Positions 6,270 through 13,896 are shown, counted from the first letter of the stretch. The stretch is DNA of 14,502 nucleotides from JBBBNV01 sp037137075 (GCF_037137075.1 NZ_JBBBNV010000048.1:1-14502), one strand, 5' to 3'. The notes: generated by a model not told the origin, from the letters alone. Numbers and translations are program-made.

Positions 6270-7268
6270 TTATGCTTCACCAGGCAGCGGAAAATGGCAC
6301 GCCGCCGAGTGGCCCGCTTCCAGCTCCTCCAGCACGGGGGCCTTGACGCGGCATAATGCCTGCGCATACGGGCAGCGGGTATGAAAGGTACAGCCCTGCG
6401 GCGGCTTCGCCGGATTCGGCAGGTCGCCGCTCAGTACGATTCGCTGCTTGCGCAGGGCCGGATCCGGCACCGGCACAGCGGACAGCAGCGCCTGCGTGTA
6501 CGGATGCTTCGGCCTTGCAAACAGATCGTCCCGGTCTGCCAGCTCCACGATTTTTCCCAAATACATAACAGCGATCCGGTCGCTGATATGCTTAATGGAC
6601 GGGAGGCCGTGCGCAATGAAAATATACGTTAATTGAAATTCGCTTTGCAGCTTCTTGAGCAAATTCAAAATTTGCGCCTGAATGGAGACATCCAGCGCGG
6701 AAACCGGCTCATCGCATACGATCAGCTTCGGCTTCAGCGCAAGCGCGCGGGCGATGCCAATACGCTGCCGCTGCCCTCCGCTGAACTCGTGCGGATGGCG
6801 GTCGGCGTGATGCTCGCCCAGACCAACGACCTTCAGCAGCTCCAGCACCTCTTTTTTCAGCTGATCGCCCTTGGCCAGGCCATGCACCCGCAGCGGCTCC
6901 GCAATAATATCCATCACCCGCATGCGCGGATTCAGGGACGCATACGGGTCCTGAAATACGATCTGCATATCCCGGCGCACCCGCCGAATCTCCTCCGGTG
7001 AAAGCTTCGTCAGCTCGCAGCCCTCAAACCAAATCTCGCCGGCTGTCGGCTCCAGCAGCTGGGTAATCATCTGCCCGGTGGTGGATTTCCCGCAGCCCGA
7101 CTCGCCCACAATACCGAGTGTTTCCCCCGGATTCACATAGAAGCTGAGGTCGTCGACGGCCCGCACGAATTCCTTCTTCCGTGACAGAAAACCTCCGTTG
7201 ACGGGAAAATATTTTTTTAACCCTTTGACCTCCAGAAGCGGCTGTTGTGCCCCTTTGTCCGGCTTCAT
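6270..7268 (-). CDS. Oligopeptide/dipeptide ABC importer ATPase (OppF/DppF type)
   Basis: The product has 332 residues. The ATG at 7268 overlaps the stop of the preceding ATPase as ATGA and has GGAGGAGGT 6 nt upstream, so an earlier in-frame start at 7295 is rejected. The ATPase motifs are Walker A GESGCGKS (55-62), Q-loop VFQDP with Q106, signature FSGGQRQR (162-169), Walker B LIVCDEP (182-188) and switch H220. The residue after the switch His is Gly (AHGLPSIKH) instead of the common Asp. The C-terminal oligo-HPY domain has Cys at 293, 299, 306 and 324, a pattern that binds a [4Fe-4S] cluster in the E. coli DppD structure. It works with the adjacent OppD-type ATPase to power import. It is probably translationally coupled to that gene. 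Confidence 0.95.
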   Translation of the reverse strand: MKPDKGAQQPLLEVKGLKKYFPVNGGFLSRKKEFVRAVDDLSFYVNPGETLGIVGESGCGKSTTGQMITQLLEPTAGEIWFEGCELTKLSPEEIRRVRRDMQIVFQDPYASLNPRMRVMDIIAEPLRVHGLAKGDQLKKEVLELLKVVGLGEHHADRHPHEFSGGQRQRIGIARALALKPKLIVCDEPVSALDVSIQAQILNLLKKLQSEFQLTYIFIAHGLPSIKHISDRIAVMYLGKIVELADRDDLFARPKHPYTQALLSAVPVPDPALRKQRIVLSGDLPNPAKPPQGCTFHTRCPYAQALCRVKAPVLEELEAGHSAACHFPLPGEA

Positions 7269-8242
7269 CGCGCTACCTCCTCCGCCCGCAAACATCTGAC
7301 CCGGTGTCCGTCTCCCTTATCCTCCAGAAGCGGCTTGACCGTCATACACTCGCTGGCGGCATAGGAACAACGAGGATGAAAGGCGCAGCCGACCGGCAAG
7401 TCCAGCAGACTCGGGACCATTCCGGGAATGGACTCCAGCTCCTCCCGCTGCTCATTCAGCTTCGGAAGCGAACCGAGCAAGCCGATCGTATACGGATGGC
7501 GCGGTCGCGCGAACAAATCATACACAGAGGCTTCTTCAACGATTTCCCCGGCATACATGACCACAACCCGATCTGCCATTTCGGCGACAACGCCCAAATC
7601 GTGGGTAATCAGGATGACGCCTGTATGTTGTTCTTCGCTCAGACCGGCAATCAGCTCCAGAATTTGCGCCTGAATCGTTACATCCAGGGCGGTCGTCGGC
7701 TCGTCGGCAATGAGCAGCTTCGGGCGGCAGGCGAGCGCCATCGCAATCATGACCCGCTGGCGCATTCCGCCGGACAGCTGATGGGGGAAGCTTCCCGCCA
7801 CCTTGGCCGCATTCGGAATGCCGACCCGATCCAGCATTTCAATGCTCTTTTGTTTGGTCTCCTGCTTGCTGAGCCGTTGATGGGTGCGAAGCACCTCACC
7901 GATCTGATTGCCGATAGTGAAGACCGGGTTAAGCGAGGTCATCGGCTCCTGGAAAATCATCGAGATTTCATTGCCGCGAAGCTTGCGCATTTCCTTGCGC
8001 GACAGCTTCAGCAAATCTCGGCCCTCAAACCAGACCTCCCCGCCGACCACGCGCCCGGGCGAAGCAATCAGCCCCAGGATGGAAAGAGAGGTGACGCTTT
8101 TTCCGCTTCCCGACTCTCCTACAATAGCCAGCGTCTCCCCGGGCAGCACGGAGAAGCTAACGCCGTCGACAGAAGGAACGACACCCTCATCGGTTGTAAA
8201 ATACGTTTGCAGTTGTTTCACTTCCAGCAGTTTCGCTGTCAT
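7265..8242 (-). CDS. Oligopeptide/dipeptide ABC importer ATPase (OppD/DppD type)
   Basis: From the ATG at 8242 the product has 325 residues. A GTG at 8251 is also in frame. I prefer the ATG because GGGGTGA sits 5-6 nt before it, but the GTG with a distant AAGGA is possible. The motifs are Walker A GESGSGKS (42-49), Q98 in IFQEP, signature LSGGMRQR (156-163), Walker B LLIADEP (176-182) and switch H214-D215. Four Cys at 286, 292, 299 and 317 are spaced C-x5-C-x6-C-x17-C, exactly as in the OppF-type partner. The partner gene begins inside this gene's stop codon. It forms the cytoplasmic ATPase heterodimer of the importer encoded upstream. Confidence 0.95.
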   Translation of the reverse strand: MTAKLLEVKQLQTYFTTDEGVVPSVDGVSFSVLPGETLAIVGESGSGKSVTSLSILGLIASPGRVVGGEVWFEGRDLLKLSRKEMRKLRGNEISMIFQEPMTSLNPVFTIGNQIGEVLRTHQRLSKQETKQKSIEMLDRVGIPNAAKVAGSFPHQLSGGMRQRVMIAMALACRPKLLIADEPTTALDVTIQAQILELIAGLSEEQHTGVILITHDLGVVAEMADRVVVMYAGEIVEEASVYDLFARPRHPYTIGLLGSLPKLNEQREELESIPGMVPSLLDLPVGCAFHPRCSYAASECMTVKPLLEDKGDGHRVRCLRAEEVAR

Positions 8243-8260
8243 GGTTTTCACCCCGATCCG

Positions 8261-9184
8261 TTATTCCTTCGTCTTCAGCCGAGGGTCCAGCATATCGCGC
8301 AGCCAATCGCCCAGGAAGATGACGCCGAGAACCGTAATCGTTATCGCCAGCCCCGGGAACGTCGCCACCCACCAGCTTGTAGCCAAATACTGCCTGCCGT
8401 CGCTCAGCATCCCGCCCCAGGACACTGCAGGAGGCTTAATTCCAAGCCCCAGGAAGCTCAAAGAGGCTTCCAGAATAATCGTCGTTGCCACATTCATCGT
8501 GGAGATGACAATAAAGGAGGACATCACATTAGGAAGAATATGGGTGAAAATAATCCGTGCGTCCTTCGCCCCCACAGCCTTGGCCGCGCGGACGAAGTCA
8601 CGCTCCTTCACGCTGAGCACCTCGGCCCGGACCACCCGTGCATAGGAAACCCAGTTCGTGATACCGATGACGAAAATGAGCGTACCGAGTCCCGGCCCCA
8701 GCACCGCAAGAACCACCAGCATGAACAGGATGGTCGGAATCGCCAAAAAGGAATCCGCCACCCGCATAATCACGATGTCAATCCAGCGGCGGTAAAACCC
8801 TGCCAGCAGGCCAAGCACCGCGCCGATCGCCCCGGACACCACAACTGCGCCAAGCCCAACGATAATCGAGACACGCGAGCCATACACGATACGGCTCCAA
8901 ATATCTCTCCCCAGATTGTCTGTCCCGAGCAAATGGTCCGCTGTCCCCCGCTCCAGCCACATCGGCGGCAGCAGCCGCTGGGAAGCATTAATTTTCGCCG
9001 GGTCCTGCGTTGCCAGCACCGGTGCGAGCAGGGCAATCAGGATAACCATGAGCACCAGAAGCAGCCCGACGGTGCCCGTTTTGCTTTTTAGCAGAAGCCT
9101 CAGCCAGCGCCTTGCCCCGCGTGCTTTGTTTCTGCCTTCCCCTGTTGATACGCCCCCCGCTTCCGTTTGTGCCGAAATCGCCAT
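8261..9184 (-). CDS. Oligopeptide/dipeptide ABC importer permease (OppC/DppC type)
   Basis: The product has 307 residues. The cytoplasmic N-terminus is Gly/Arg-rich (1-34), then the first membrane segment covers about 38-58. The conserved OppC block HLLGTDNLGRDIWSRIVYGSR spans 84-104. Further hydrophobic segments lie at about 105-130, 145-175, 222-240 and 272-294. The EAA loop that contacts the ATPases is ERDFVRAAKAVGAKDARIIFTHILPN (194-219). The ATG has GGGGGTG 6 nt upstream. The gene starts 16 bp after the OppB-type stop and ends 18 bp before the preferred start of the OppD-type ATPase, consistent with one transcript. It is an inner-membrane translocation subunit, and the family does not indicate the substrate. 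Confidence 0.95.
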   Translation of the reverse strand: MAISAQTEAGGVSTGEGRNKARGARRWLRLLLKSKTGTVGLLLVLMVILIALLAPVLATQDPAKINASQRLLPPMWLERGTADHLLGTDNLGRDIWSRIVYGSRVSIIVGLGAVVVSGAIGAVLGLLAGFYRRWIDIVIMRVADSFLAIPTILFMLVVLAVLGPGLGTLIFVIGITNWVSYARVVRAEVLSVKERDFVRAAKAVGAKDARIIFTHILPNVMSSFIVISTMNVATTIILEASLSFLGLGIKPPAVSWGGMLSDGRQYLATSWWVATFPGLAITITVLGVIFLGDWLRDMLDPRLKTKE

Positions 9185-9200
9185 CGCTCACACCCCCTGA

Positions 9201-10118
9201 CTAGTTGGTTTTAATTCGCGGATCGAGAAACCGGTATATGATATCCGTCAACAAATTACAGGCAATAACAATAACCGAAATGACGAATACAGCCGCCTGA
9301 ACAATTGACATATCATGCGTATTAATCGCAGACACGAGCAGCTGGCCCAGCCCCGGCCATGAGAACACCGTCTCCGTCACCAGCGTACCGCCGATAAGAC
9401 TTGTAAACTGAAGGCTCATAATCGTCACGACCGGAATTAATCCGTTCCGGAACGCGTGCTTGCATACGACCACGACCTCCAGCAGCCCTTTGCTCCGCGC
9501 CGTGCGGATGTAATCCTGACTTAATATTTCCAGCATGCTGGCCCGGATAAGCCGCGTCATCTGTGCCGCAATCCCGGTGCCCAGCGTCAATGCGGGAAGC
9601 ACCAGCTGCTCGAAGCTGCCTCGGCCGGAAACCGGAAAGATGCCCAGCATGACGGAGAAAAATAAAATAAGCATGATACCAATCCAGAAATTCGGCATCG
9701 CCTTGCCCAGCACCGATATTCCGGAAATAATCAGATCTACAAACGTGTTGCGCTTCAGCGCAGACCAAATGCCAAGCGGAATCGAAAGCACCGTTGCCAC
9801 AATCATGGCCGCAAGCGCAAGCTCAAAGCTGGCCGGCAGCCGTTCCAGCACAAGCGGCAGCGCCGATTGCCCGTAATGGAACGAGGTGCCGAAATCACCA
9901 TGCAGCAGGTTACTCAAGAACACGCCGTACTGGACGAGCAGCGGCCGATCCAAACCAAGCGCCTTGGTCAGAATCTCCCGGTCCTCCTCTGTTGCAGTAT
10001 CCGGGAGCATCAGCGCAACGGGGTCCCCGGTCACATGAACAAGCACAAACACAATCAAGGAGATCAGAAAGAGAACGGGCAGCATCTGCAGTATCGATTT
10101 CAATACATATTTCACCAA
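9201..10118 (-). CDS. Oligopeptide/dipeptide ABC importer permease (OppB/DppB type)
   Basis: I place the start at a TTG at 10118, giving 305 residues, because GGAGG (10127-10131) lies 8 nt before it and the protein then begins MVKYVLKSIL, as OppB proteins usually do. An in-frame ATG at 10133 overlaps that ribosome binding site and has no spaced site of its own; a GTG at 10115 is a third option. The first membrane helix is about 10-29. It is followed by the extracellular region typical of OppB, with LTKALGLDRPLLVQYGVFL (50-68) and DFGTS (75-79). The EAA loop is QDYIRTARSKGLLEVVVVCKHAFRN (201-225). Later helices lie at about 100-120, 145-163, 226-245 and 270-290. It pairs with the OppC-type permease. 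Confidence 0.93.
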   Translation of the reverse strand: MVKYVLKSILQMLPVLFLISLIVFVLVHVTGDPVALMLPDTATEEDREILTKALGLDRPLLVQYGVFLSNLLHGDFGTSFHYGQSALPLVLERLPASFELALAAMIVATVLSIPLGIWSALKRNTFVDLIISGISVLGKAMPNFWIGIMLILFFSVMLGIFPVSGRGSFEQLVLPALTLGTGIAAQMTRLIRASMLEILSQDYIRTARSKGLLEVVVVCKHAFRNGLIPVVTIMSLQFTSLIGGTLVTETVFSWPGLGQLLVSAINTHDMSIVQAAVFVISVIVIACNLLTDIIYRFLDPRIKTN

Positions 10119-10126
10119 GCGCCTAT

Positions 10127-10131
10127 CCTCC
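10127..10131 (-). promoter_or_regulatory. Ribosome binding site that places the OppB-type start at a TTG
   Basis: GGAGG on the minus strand lies 8 nt before a TTG (10118) and 11 nt before a GTG (10115). It overlaps the only nearby ATG (10133), which has just AGGGG directly abutting it. This argues for a non-ATG start. Confidence 0.55.
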
Positions 10132-10152
10132 ATCCCCTAAGCTGTAATATGA

Positions 10153-10182
10153 AGCTAAAGGGGGATGTCTCCCCCTTTAGCT
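10153..10182 (-). other. Perfect intercistronic stem-loop between binding-protein and permease genes
   Basis: AGCTAAAGGGGGA (10153-10165) pairs perfectly over 13 bp with TCCCCCTTTAGCT (10170-10182) around a 4-nt loop. It starts 10 nt after the stop codon of the binding-protein gene on the minus strand. No T-run follows, so full termination is unlikely. Such stems after binding-protein genes are known to protect the 3' end of the upstream message or reduce downstream expression, which raises binding protein over permease. Confidence 0.8.
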
Positions 10183-10192
10183 GTAGTTGATG

Positions 10193-11740
10193 CTATTGCT
10201 TTGGTGTAATCTCTTCCACGAAGTACATTTCATCCAGACGCGGCTTGTACTCAATTTTGGAGCCGATGCCGTAATTGCCCTTCATTTGATACAAATAAAT
10301 GGCCGGACGCTCGACAGCAAAAATTTGTTGTACGCGCTGATACTGCTTCGCGCGCTCCTCCGGATTCATGTTTTTCTCCGCTGCCTGCAGGAGCTGCTCG
10401 ACTTCCGGATTGTTATAGTCGGTTTCGCCCTTCGCGTTAGCCGCTTTGTAACGGTTGTAGTTGTTGGCGGCGTCATTCATCGAGTTGCCTACGCCAAGCA
10501 GGAACAGCTCGTTAAATTTCTTGGAGCTGAGCTTCTCGCTGAATTTGCTTGCTTCCAGAATTTCCAGGTTCACTTCAAAGCCGACTTCCGTCAGCATGGC
10601 CGACACCGTCTCCGCTACTTCCTTGTACTGCTCTTGTGCCGAGAAAGTCACCTTCGGCCCTTTATCCGCATAACCCGCTTCCTTCAGAAGCGCTCTGGCC
10701 TTGTCCTTGTCTACCAGATACTGCTTGTACAGCGTCTCATCGGCACCGAAGTTGCCTGGAGTAACAGAGGTTCTGGTCGGGATACCCGCGCCGCCCAAAA
10801 TATTGTCGACGATATCCTTGTCGTCAATCGCCAGGTCAATCGCTTCACGCACCTTCGGATCGGCGGTTACCGCACCCGGAGTCGTGCGGACGATCAGCTG
10901 CAGCACCCGTTGAATCGGGGTTTGGGCAATCGTCATGTTGTTGTTGCCGTTAATCCGTTTCAGGTCGGAGGCCGGTACGTTGGCCGCAATATCCACGCCG
11001 CCGGTGAGCAGCTCGGATACGCGGGTGGACGCTTCAGGAATTGAACGGAACACCACTTTGTCCCATTTCGGCGTACCGCCGAAATATTCGGTATTTTTGA
11101 CCATTTCCACACGGTCATCCTTCAGCCATTTGCTGAATTTGTAAGGGCCTGTCCCAACCGGCTCCTTCAGGAAAGCATCCATGCCCTTCTCTTGAATGTA
11201 TTTCGACGGCATCATGCCAGAGCCGAGACGGGACAACCGATTCAGCAGCAGCGGATCCGGATCAGAAGTAATAATCTCCACATTGTAGTCATCTACAATT
11301 TTTACTTCTTTAATTTGCTTGTAAAGCGAATTTTGCAGCAGCTTGCTGTCCCGAGCCGCCCGCTCCAGCGTAAATTTGACGTCAGCGGACGTGAACGGAT
11401 CGCCATTGTGGAATTTCACGCCTTCTCTCAGCTTGAAGTGCCAAGTCTTATCATCGATTTTTTTCCATTCTGTAGCCAGCACCGGCTTTTTCTCCGTGCC
11501 GTCATTTTTGATGAGATAGTCAAACATATTGACCAGAACTGCTTCGCTTTGAGTCGTATTGTTATTATGGAAATCAAAGCTTTGGATATCGGTTGCGCTT
11601 GCGATGGTCAATACCTTTTCACCACTAGCCGCGTCCGTTCCCGATTTAGCCCCTTGCCCTTCCTTGGCTGTACTGCAGCCTGCTACAGCGAGCATCGAAG
11701 CCAGTACAAGCGAAACCCCTTTAGCATACCAACGCTTCAT
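10193..11740 (-). CDS. Oligopeptide-type substrate-binding lipoprotein (SBP family 5)
   Basis: The product has 515 residues. A lipoprotein signal peptide is clear: MKRWYAK, a hydrophobic stretch, then LAVAGC with the lipidated Cys at 22, followed by a Gly/Ser/Ala-rich linker to about residue 40. Family-5 landmarks are SFDFHNNNTTQSEAVLVNMFDYL (54-76), WHFKLREGVKFHNGDPFTSADVKFTLE (100-126) and PVGTGPY (194-200). The length is usual for DppA/GsiB-type binding proteins. GGGGAGGA lies 7 nt before the ATG and overlaps the end of the amidohydrolase gene, so the two are tightly linked. It captures the substrate outside the membrane and delivers it to the OppB/OppC-type permeases. The ligand cannot be predicted by eye; peptides, glutathione-like compounds and opines are all family substrates. 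Confidence 0.95.
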   Translation of the reverse strand: MKRWYAKGVSLVLASMLAVAGCSTAKEGQGAKSGTDAASGEKVLTIASATDIQSFDFHNNNTTQSEAVLVNMFDYLIKNDGTEKKPVLATEWKKIDDKTWHFKLREGVKFHNGDPFTSADVKFTLERAARDSKLLQNSLYKQIKEVKIVDDYNVEIITSDPDPLLLNRLSRLGSGMMPSKYIQEKGMDAFLKEPVGTGPYKFSKWLKDDRVEMVKNTEYFGGTPKWDKVVFRSIPEASTRVSELLTGGVDIAANVPASDLKRINGNNNMTIAQTPIQRVLQLIVRTTPGAVTADPKVREAIDLAIDDKDIVDNILGGAGIPTRTSVTPGNFGADETLYKQYLVDKDKARALLKEAGYADKGPKVTFSAQEQYKEVAETVSAMLTEVGFEVNLEILEASKFSEKLSSKKFNELFLLGVGNSMNDAANNYNRYKAANAKGETDYNNPEVEQLLQAAEKNMNPEERAKQYQRVQQIFAVERPAIYLYQMKGNYGIGSKIEYKPRLDEMYFVEEITPKQ

Positions 11741-11755
11741 GTGTAATTCCTCCCC

Positions 11756-12961
11756 TTATTTAGTTTCATATGATAAAGATGAAGTGGAAACAAAGTTCAA
11801 GGCGATAGCAGCCAGCATCGCGGCGCCGTACGGCAGCGCGTTCTCATCCAAATCAAACCGCGGATGATGCAGCGGATAACCGGTAGCCGCCGAGCCATCG
11901 CTAATCCCCAGGCGAAAAAACACGCTCGGGACGCTATGAGAATAATAGGCAAAATCCTCCCCGCCCATCGAGGGCTTGGCGTACTCCCAGCGTTTGTCTT
12001 GAAATAGCTGTTCGCTGGTTTGTGTCATGAGATCCACCATACTCTCGTCATTCAGCACTGCAGGGTAGCCTGTGAAATAATTCAGCTCATATTGGGCTCC
12101 GAAAGAGCTGACGACTCCGCTCACCACATTCTCGATGATCTCCGGCATTCGGGCCCGAAGTGAAGGGGTCAGCGTCCGCACAGTGCCGATCATCTCGACA
12201 TCCGGGGCAATTGCCGCGCCCATGTAGCCGCCCTGGATTTTGCCAATCGTAATTACGACAGGCTCCAGCGGGTCTACCAGACGGCTGGCCACATGCTGCA
12301 AGCCCGAAATAACCTGAGCGGCCACCGTAATGGCGTCTACTCCTTCATGAGGCCTGGCCGCGTGACCGCCTTTGCCGATAATTTTAATTACCAGCTGATC
12401 TGCAGCAGCGAACGACACGCCCTTACAAACGGTTAGCCTTCCTGTCGGCAGCGTCGGGAACACGTGCAGCCCGGCCATCGCATCCACCTTCGGATTTTGA
12501 AGCACGCCGTCGTCCATCATTGCTTTGGCACCGGCGAGCCCTTCCTCCGCAGGCTGGAAAATAAATTTGATGTTGCCCCGCTTCGGCCTGCCAATCCCGG
12601 CCAGCAGCTGCGCGGCTCCCATCAGCATGCTTGTATGGGCATCGTGCCCGCACAGATGGGCTTTGCCGTCTGTCAGCGAGCTGTAGGGCACGACCTTCTG
12701 ATCCTGTATCGGCAGTGCGTCCATATCCGCCCGCAGACCGATGGTCGGCCCCGGCTGTTCTCCCCTTAGAAGCCCTACCACACCGGTCTTTCCGATTCCT
12801 TCCGCCACTTCCATTCCCAGCCTGGACAAATGCTTCGCAACGATCCCGGCAGTGCGAAATTCCTCATAACCGGTCTCCGGATGCCGGTGGAAATCTCTGC
12901 GCCATGCAACCATCGGGTCTTTCAGCTTTTCCGCCATGTCAAGAAGCTGATGCAGCTCCAA
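11756..12961 (-). CDS. M20D-family N-acyl-L-amino acid amidohydrolase
   Basis: The preferred start is a TTG at 12961, 9 nt after AGGGGG, giving 401 residues. A TTG at 12970 directly abuts that site, and an ATG at 12937 has none. The motifs are RRDFHRHPETGYEE (21-34), LRADMDALP (77-85), LCGHDAHTSM (103-112), FQPAEEG (135-141), AGLHVFP (163-169), GGHAARPHEG (about 197-206) and HHPRFD near 365-370. The metal ligands of M20D enzymes match C104, H106, E140, H166 and a His at 365 or 366. Catalytic E139 is present. Relatives include hippurate hydrolase, auxin-conjugate hydrolases and the B. subtilis deacetylases that remove N-acetyl groups from S-modified cysteines. It should cleave the acyl group from the imported compound in the cytoplasm. 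The binding-protein gene starts 15 bp downstream. Confidence 0.93.
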   Translation of the reverse strand: MELHQLLDMAEKLKDPMVAWRRDFHRHPETGYEEFRTAGIVAKHLSRLGMEVAEGIGKTGVVGLLRGEQPGPTIGLRADMDALPIQDQKVVPYSSLTDGKAHLCGHDAHTSMLMGAAQLLAGIGRPKRGNIKFIFQPAEEGLAGAKAMMDDGVLQNPKVDAMAGLHVFPTLPTGRLTVCKGVSFAAADQLVIKIIGKGGHAARPHEGVDAITVAAQVISGLQHVASRLVDPLEPVVITIGKIQGGYMGAAIAPDVEMIGTVRTLTPSLRARMPEIIENVVSGVVSSFGAQYELNYFTGYPAVLNDESMVDLMTQTSEQLFQDKRWEYAKPSMGGEDFAYYSHSVPSVFFRLGISDGSAATGYPLHHPRFDLDENALPYGAAMLAAIALNFVSTSSLSYETK

Positions 12962-13017
12962 ATGTAACAACCCCCTACGATGTTCCTCTTCCGTGACGAT
13001 AACGGCTTAACAGCTAC

Positions 13018-13743
13018 CTATTCATGCTGCCCAGTGACCACTCTGGCATAAATTGCAGCAGAGGTCGCATCAATGTGCTGCCTCATTAAATCCTTGGCGC
13101 GGCTTCCATCTCTTGAGCTTAAAGCATCTATGAGCTCAAGATGCTTGTCATAGCTTGCCAATTTGATTTGCGTATTATAAGGCATTAAATCCAGCGCCGG
13201 ATTAATCTTGGTGCGGATTTGCCTGACGGCCTTTTCCAAATAAATATTGTTCGATGCCCGGGCAATCAACAGATGAAACCGCACATCCAGCGCCCGGAAT
13301 ACTTCCCGGCTGCAGTCAGCCTCCATGCTTTTTTCCACATACTCCCGAAGCATCAGCAAATCATGCTTGCTGCACCGCACGGCGGCCAAAAATGCAGCCT
13401 CTGGTTCAATCACAGAACGGAACTCAAAAACCTCCTGCATCTCGTTCCAGCCCTTGCGAATTTCCTCGCGGGTCCGGCGGTGGGAGTTCTCCGTAAGCGG
13501 AAGCACAAAGGTTCCGCCTTTGGCGCCGAGCCGTTTCTCAATCAAGCCGTTCTGCTCCAGCTGGGATAACGCCTCACGGACAGCCAAGCGGCTGGCATTA
13601 AACATCGCAGCCAGATCACGCTCGGTCGGAAGCTGCTCCTCCGATAGGAATTCCTTGAGAATAATGGCTTCTTCCAATTGCTCCAGGATGAAATCACTCA
13701 TTTTCTTAGGCAGCACCTTCTGAAACGGTGTTTGCGACTGCAT
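13018..13743 (-). CDS. GntR-family transcriptional regulator, FadR/FCD subfamily
   Basis: The product has 241 residues. Residues about 15-80 form the GntR winged helix (LPTERDLAAMFNASRLAVREALSQLEQNGLIEKRLGAKGGTFV, 38-80). Residues about 100-230 form an all-helical FCD ligand domain. The D-x3-H...H...H metal set of that domain is visible as D153, H157, H201 and H223. The ATG has GGAGGG 5 nt upstream. It is the first gene of a ten-gene minus-strand cluster and is preceded by a good promoter and by an 18-bp palindrome 25 bp before the start codon, so autoregulation together with control of the importer is likely. FCD regulators usually respond to small carboxylates or amino-acid-like ligands, and many act as repressors relieved by the pathway substrate. 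The ligand is unknown. Confidence 0.92.
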   Translation of the reverse strand: MQSQTPFQKVLPKKMSDFILEQLEEAIILKEFLSEEQLPTERDLAAMFNASRLAVREALSQLEQNGLIEKRLGAKGGTFVLPLTENSHRRTREEIRKGWNEMQEVFEFRSVIEPEAAFLAAVRCSKHDLLMLREYVEKSMEADCSREVFRALDVRFHLLIARASNNIYLEKAVRQIRTKINPALDLMPYNTQIKLASYDKHLELIDALSSRDGSRAKDLMRQHIDATSAAIYARVVTGQHE

Positions 13744-13767
13744 CCTAACCCTCCACCTTCCAATGCA

Positions 13768-13785
13768 TTAAGGTCCAAACCTTAA
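13768..13785. promoter_or_regulatory. Candidate FadR-type operator, 18-bp perfect palindrome
   Basis: TTAAGGT and ACCTTAA are perfect 7-bp arms around CCAA, 25 bp upstream of the regulator's start codon. AAACCTT is repeated directly, back to back, at 13777-13783 and 13784-13790, adding a third half-site. GntR/FCD proteins bind short dimeric palindromes close to their own genes. The site lies inside the transcribed leader, so it would act as a roadblock or serve a promoter I did not recognise. Confidence 0.55.
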
Positions 13786-13815
13786 ACCTTTTAAATAAAT
13801 AAAAAAAGAAAAACT

Positions 13816-13830
13816 GACTGTTTTTCAGTC
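13816..13830 (-). other. Weak leader hairpin followed by a U-rich tract
   Basis: GACTG and CAGTC pair around AAAAA on the minus strand, and the transcript continues AGTTTTTCTTTTTTTATT. An alternative pairing, AAAAAC (13809-13814) with GTTTTT (13820-13825), excludes the first. The short AT-rich stem makes efficient termination doubtful, but an attenuation role in the operon leader is possible. Confidence 0.3.
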
Positions 13831-13863
13831 TTCACTACGCACTTTTTGATCCAATTTAATTTA

Positions 13864-13892
13864 ATAGTAAGTAATCGGATGGACTATGTCAA
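13864..13892 (-). promoter_or_regulatory. Sigma-A-type promoter of the regulator-transporter operon
   Basis: On the minus strand TTGACA (13892-13887) is a perfect -35. It is followed by a 17-bp spacer and TACTAT (13869-13864) as -10. Transcription would begin near 13857, leaving a leader of about 113 nt before the regulator's ATG. No other promoter of this quality was seen further down the cluster. Confidence 0.75.
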
Positions 13893-13896
13893 TATA

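Noticed and set aside
7269..7295. Upstream start giving the OppF-type ATPase nine extra residues
   Set aside because: The extension MFAGGGGSA encodes the ribosome binding site of the ATG at 7268, which also forms the ATGA overlap with the preceding gene.
7247..9091. Plus-strand open frame of 614 codons
   Set aside because: It lies antisense to two clear ABC transporter genes, is extremely rich in His, Gln, Asn and Arg, has no domain and no ribosome binding site. It is a by-product of GC-rich codon use on the other strand.
10187..11044. Plus-strand open frame of 285 codons
   Set aside because: It is antisense to the substrate-binding lipoprotein gene, with composition typical of a shadow frame and no recognisable motif.
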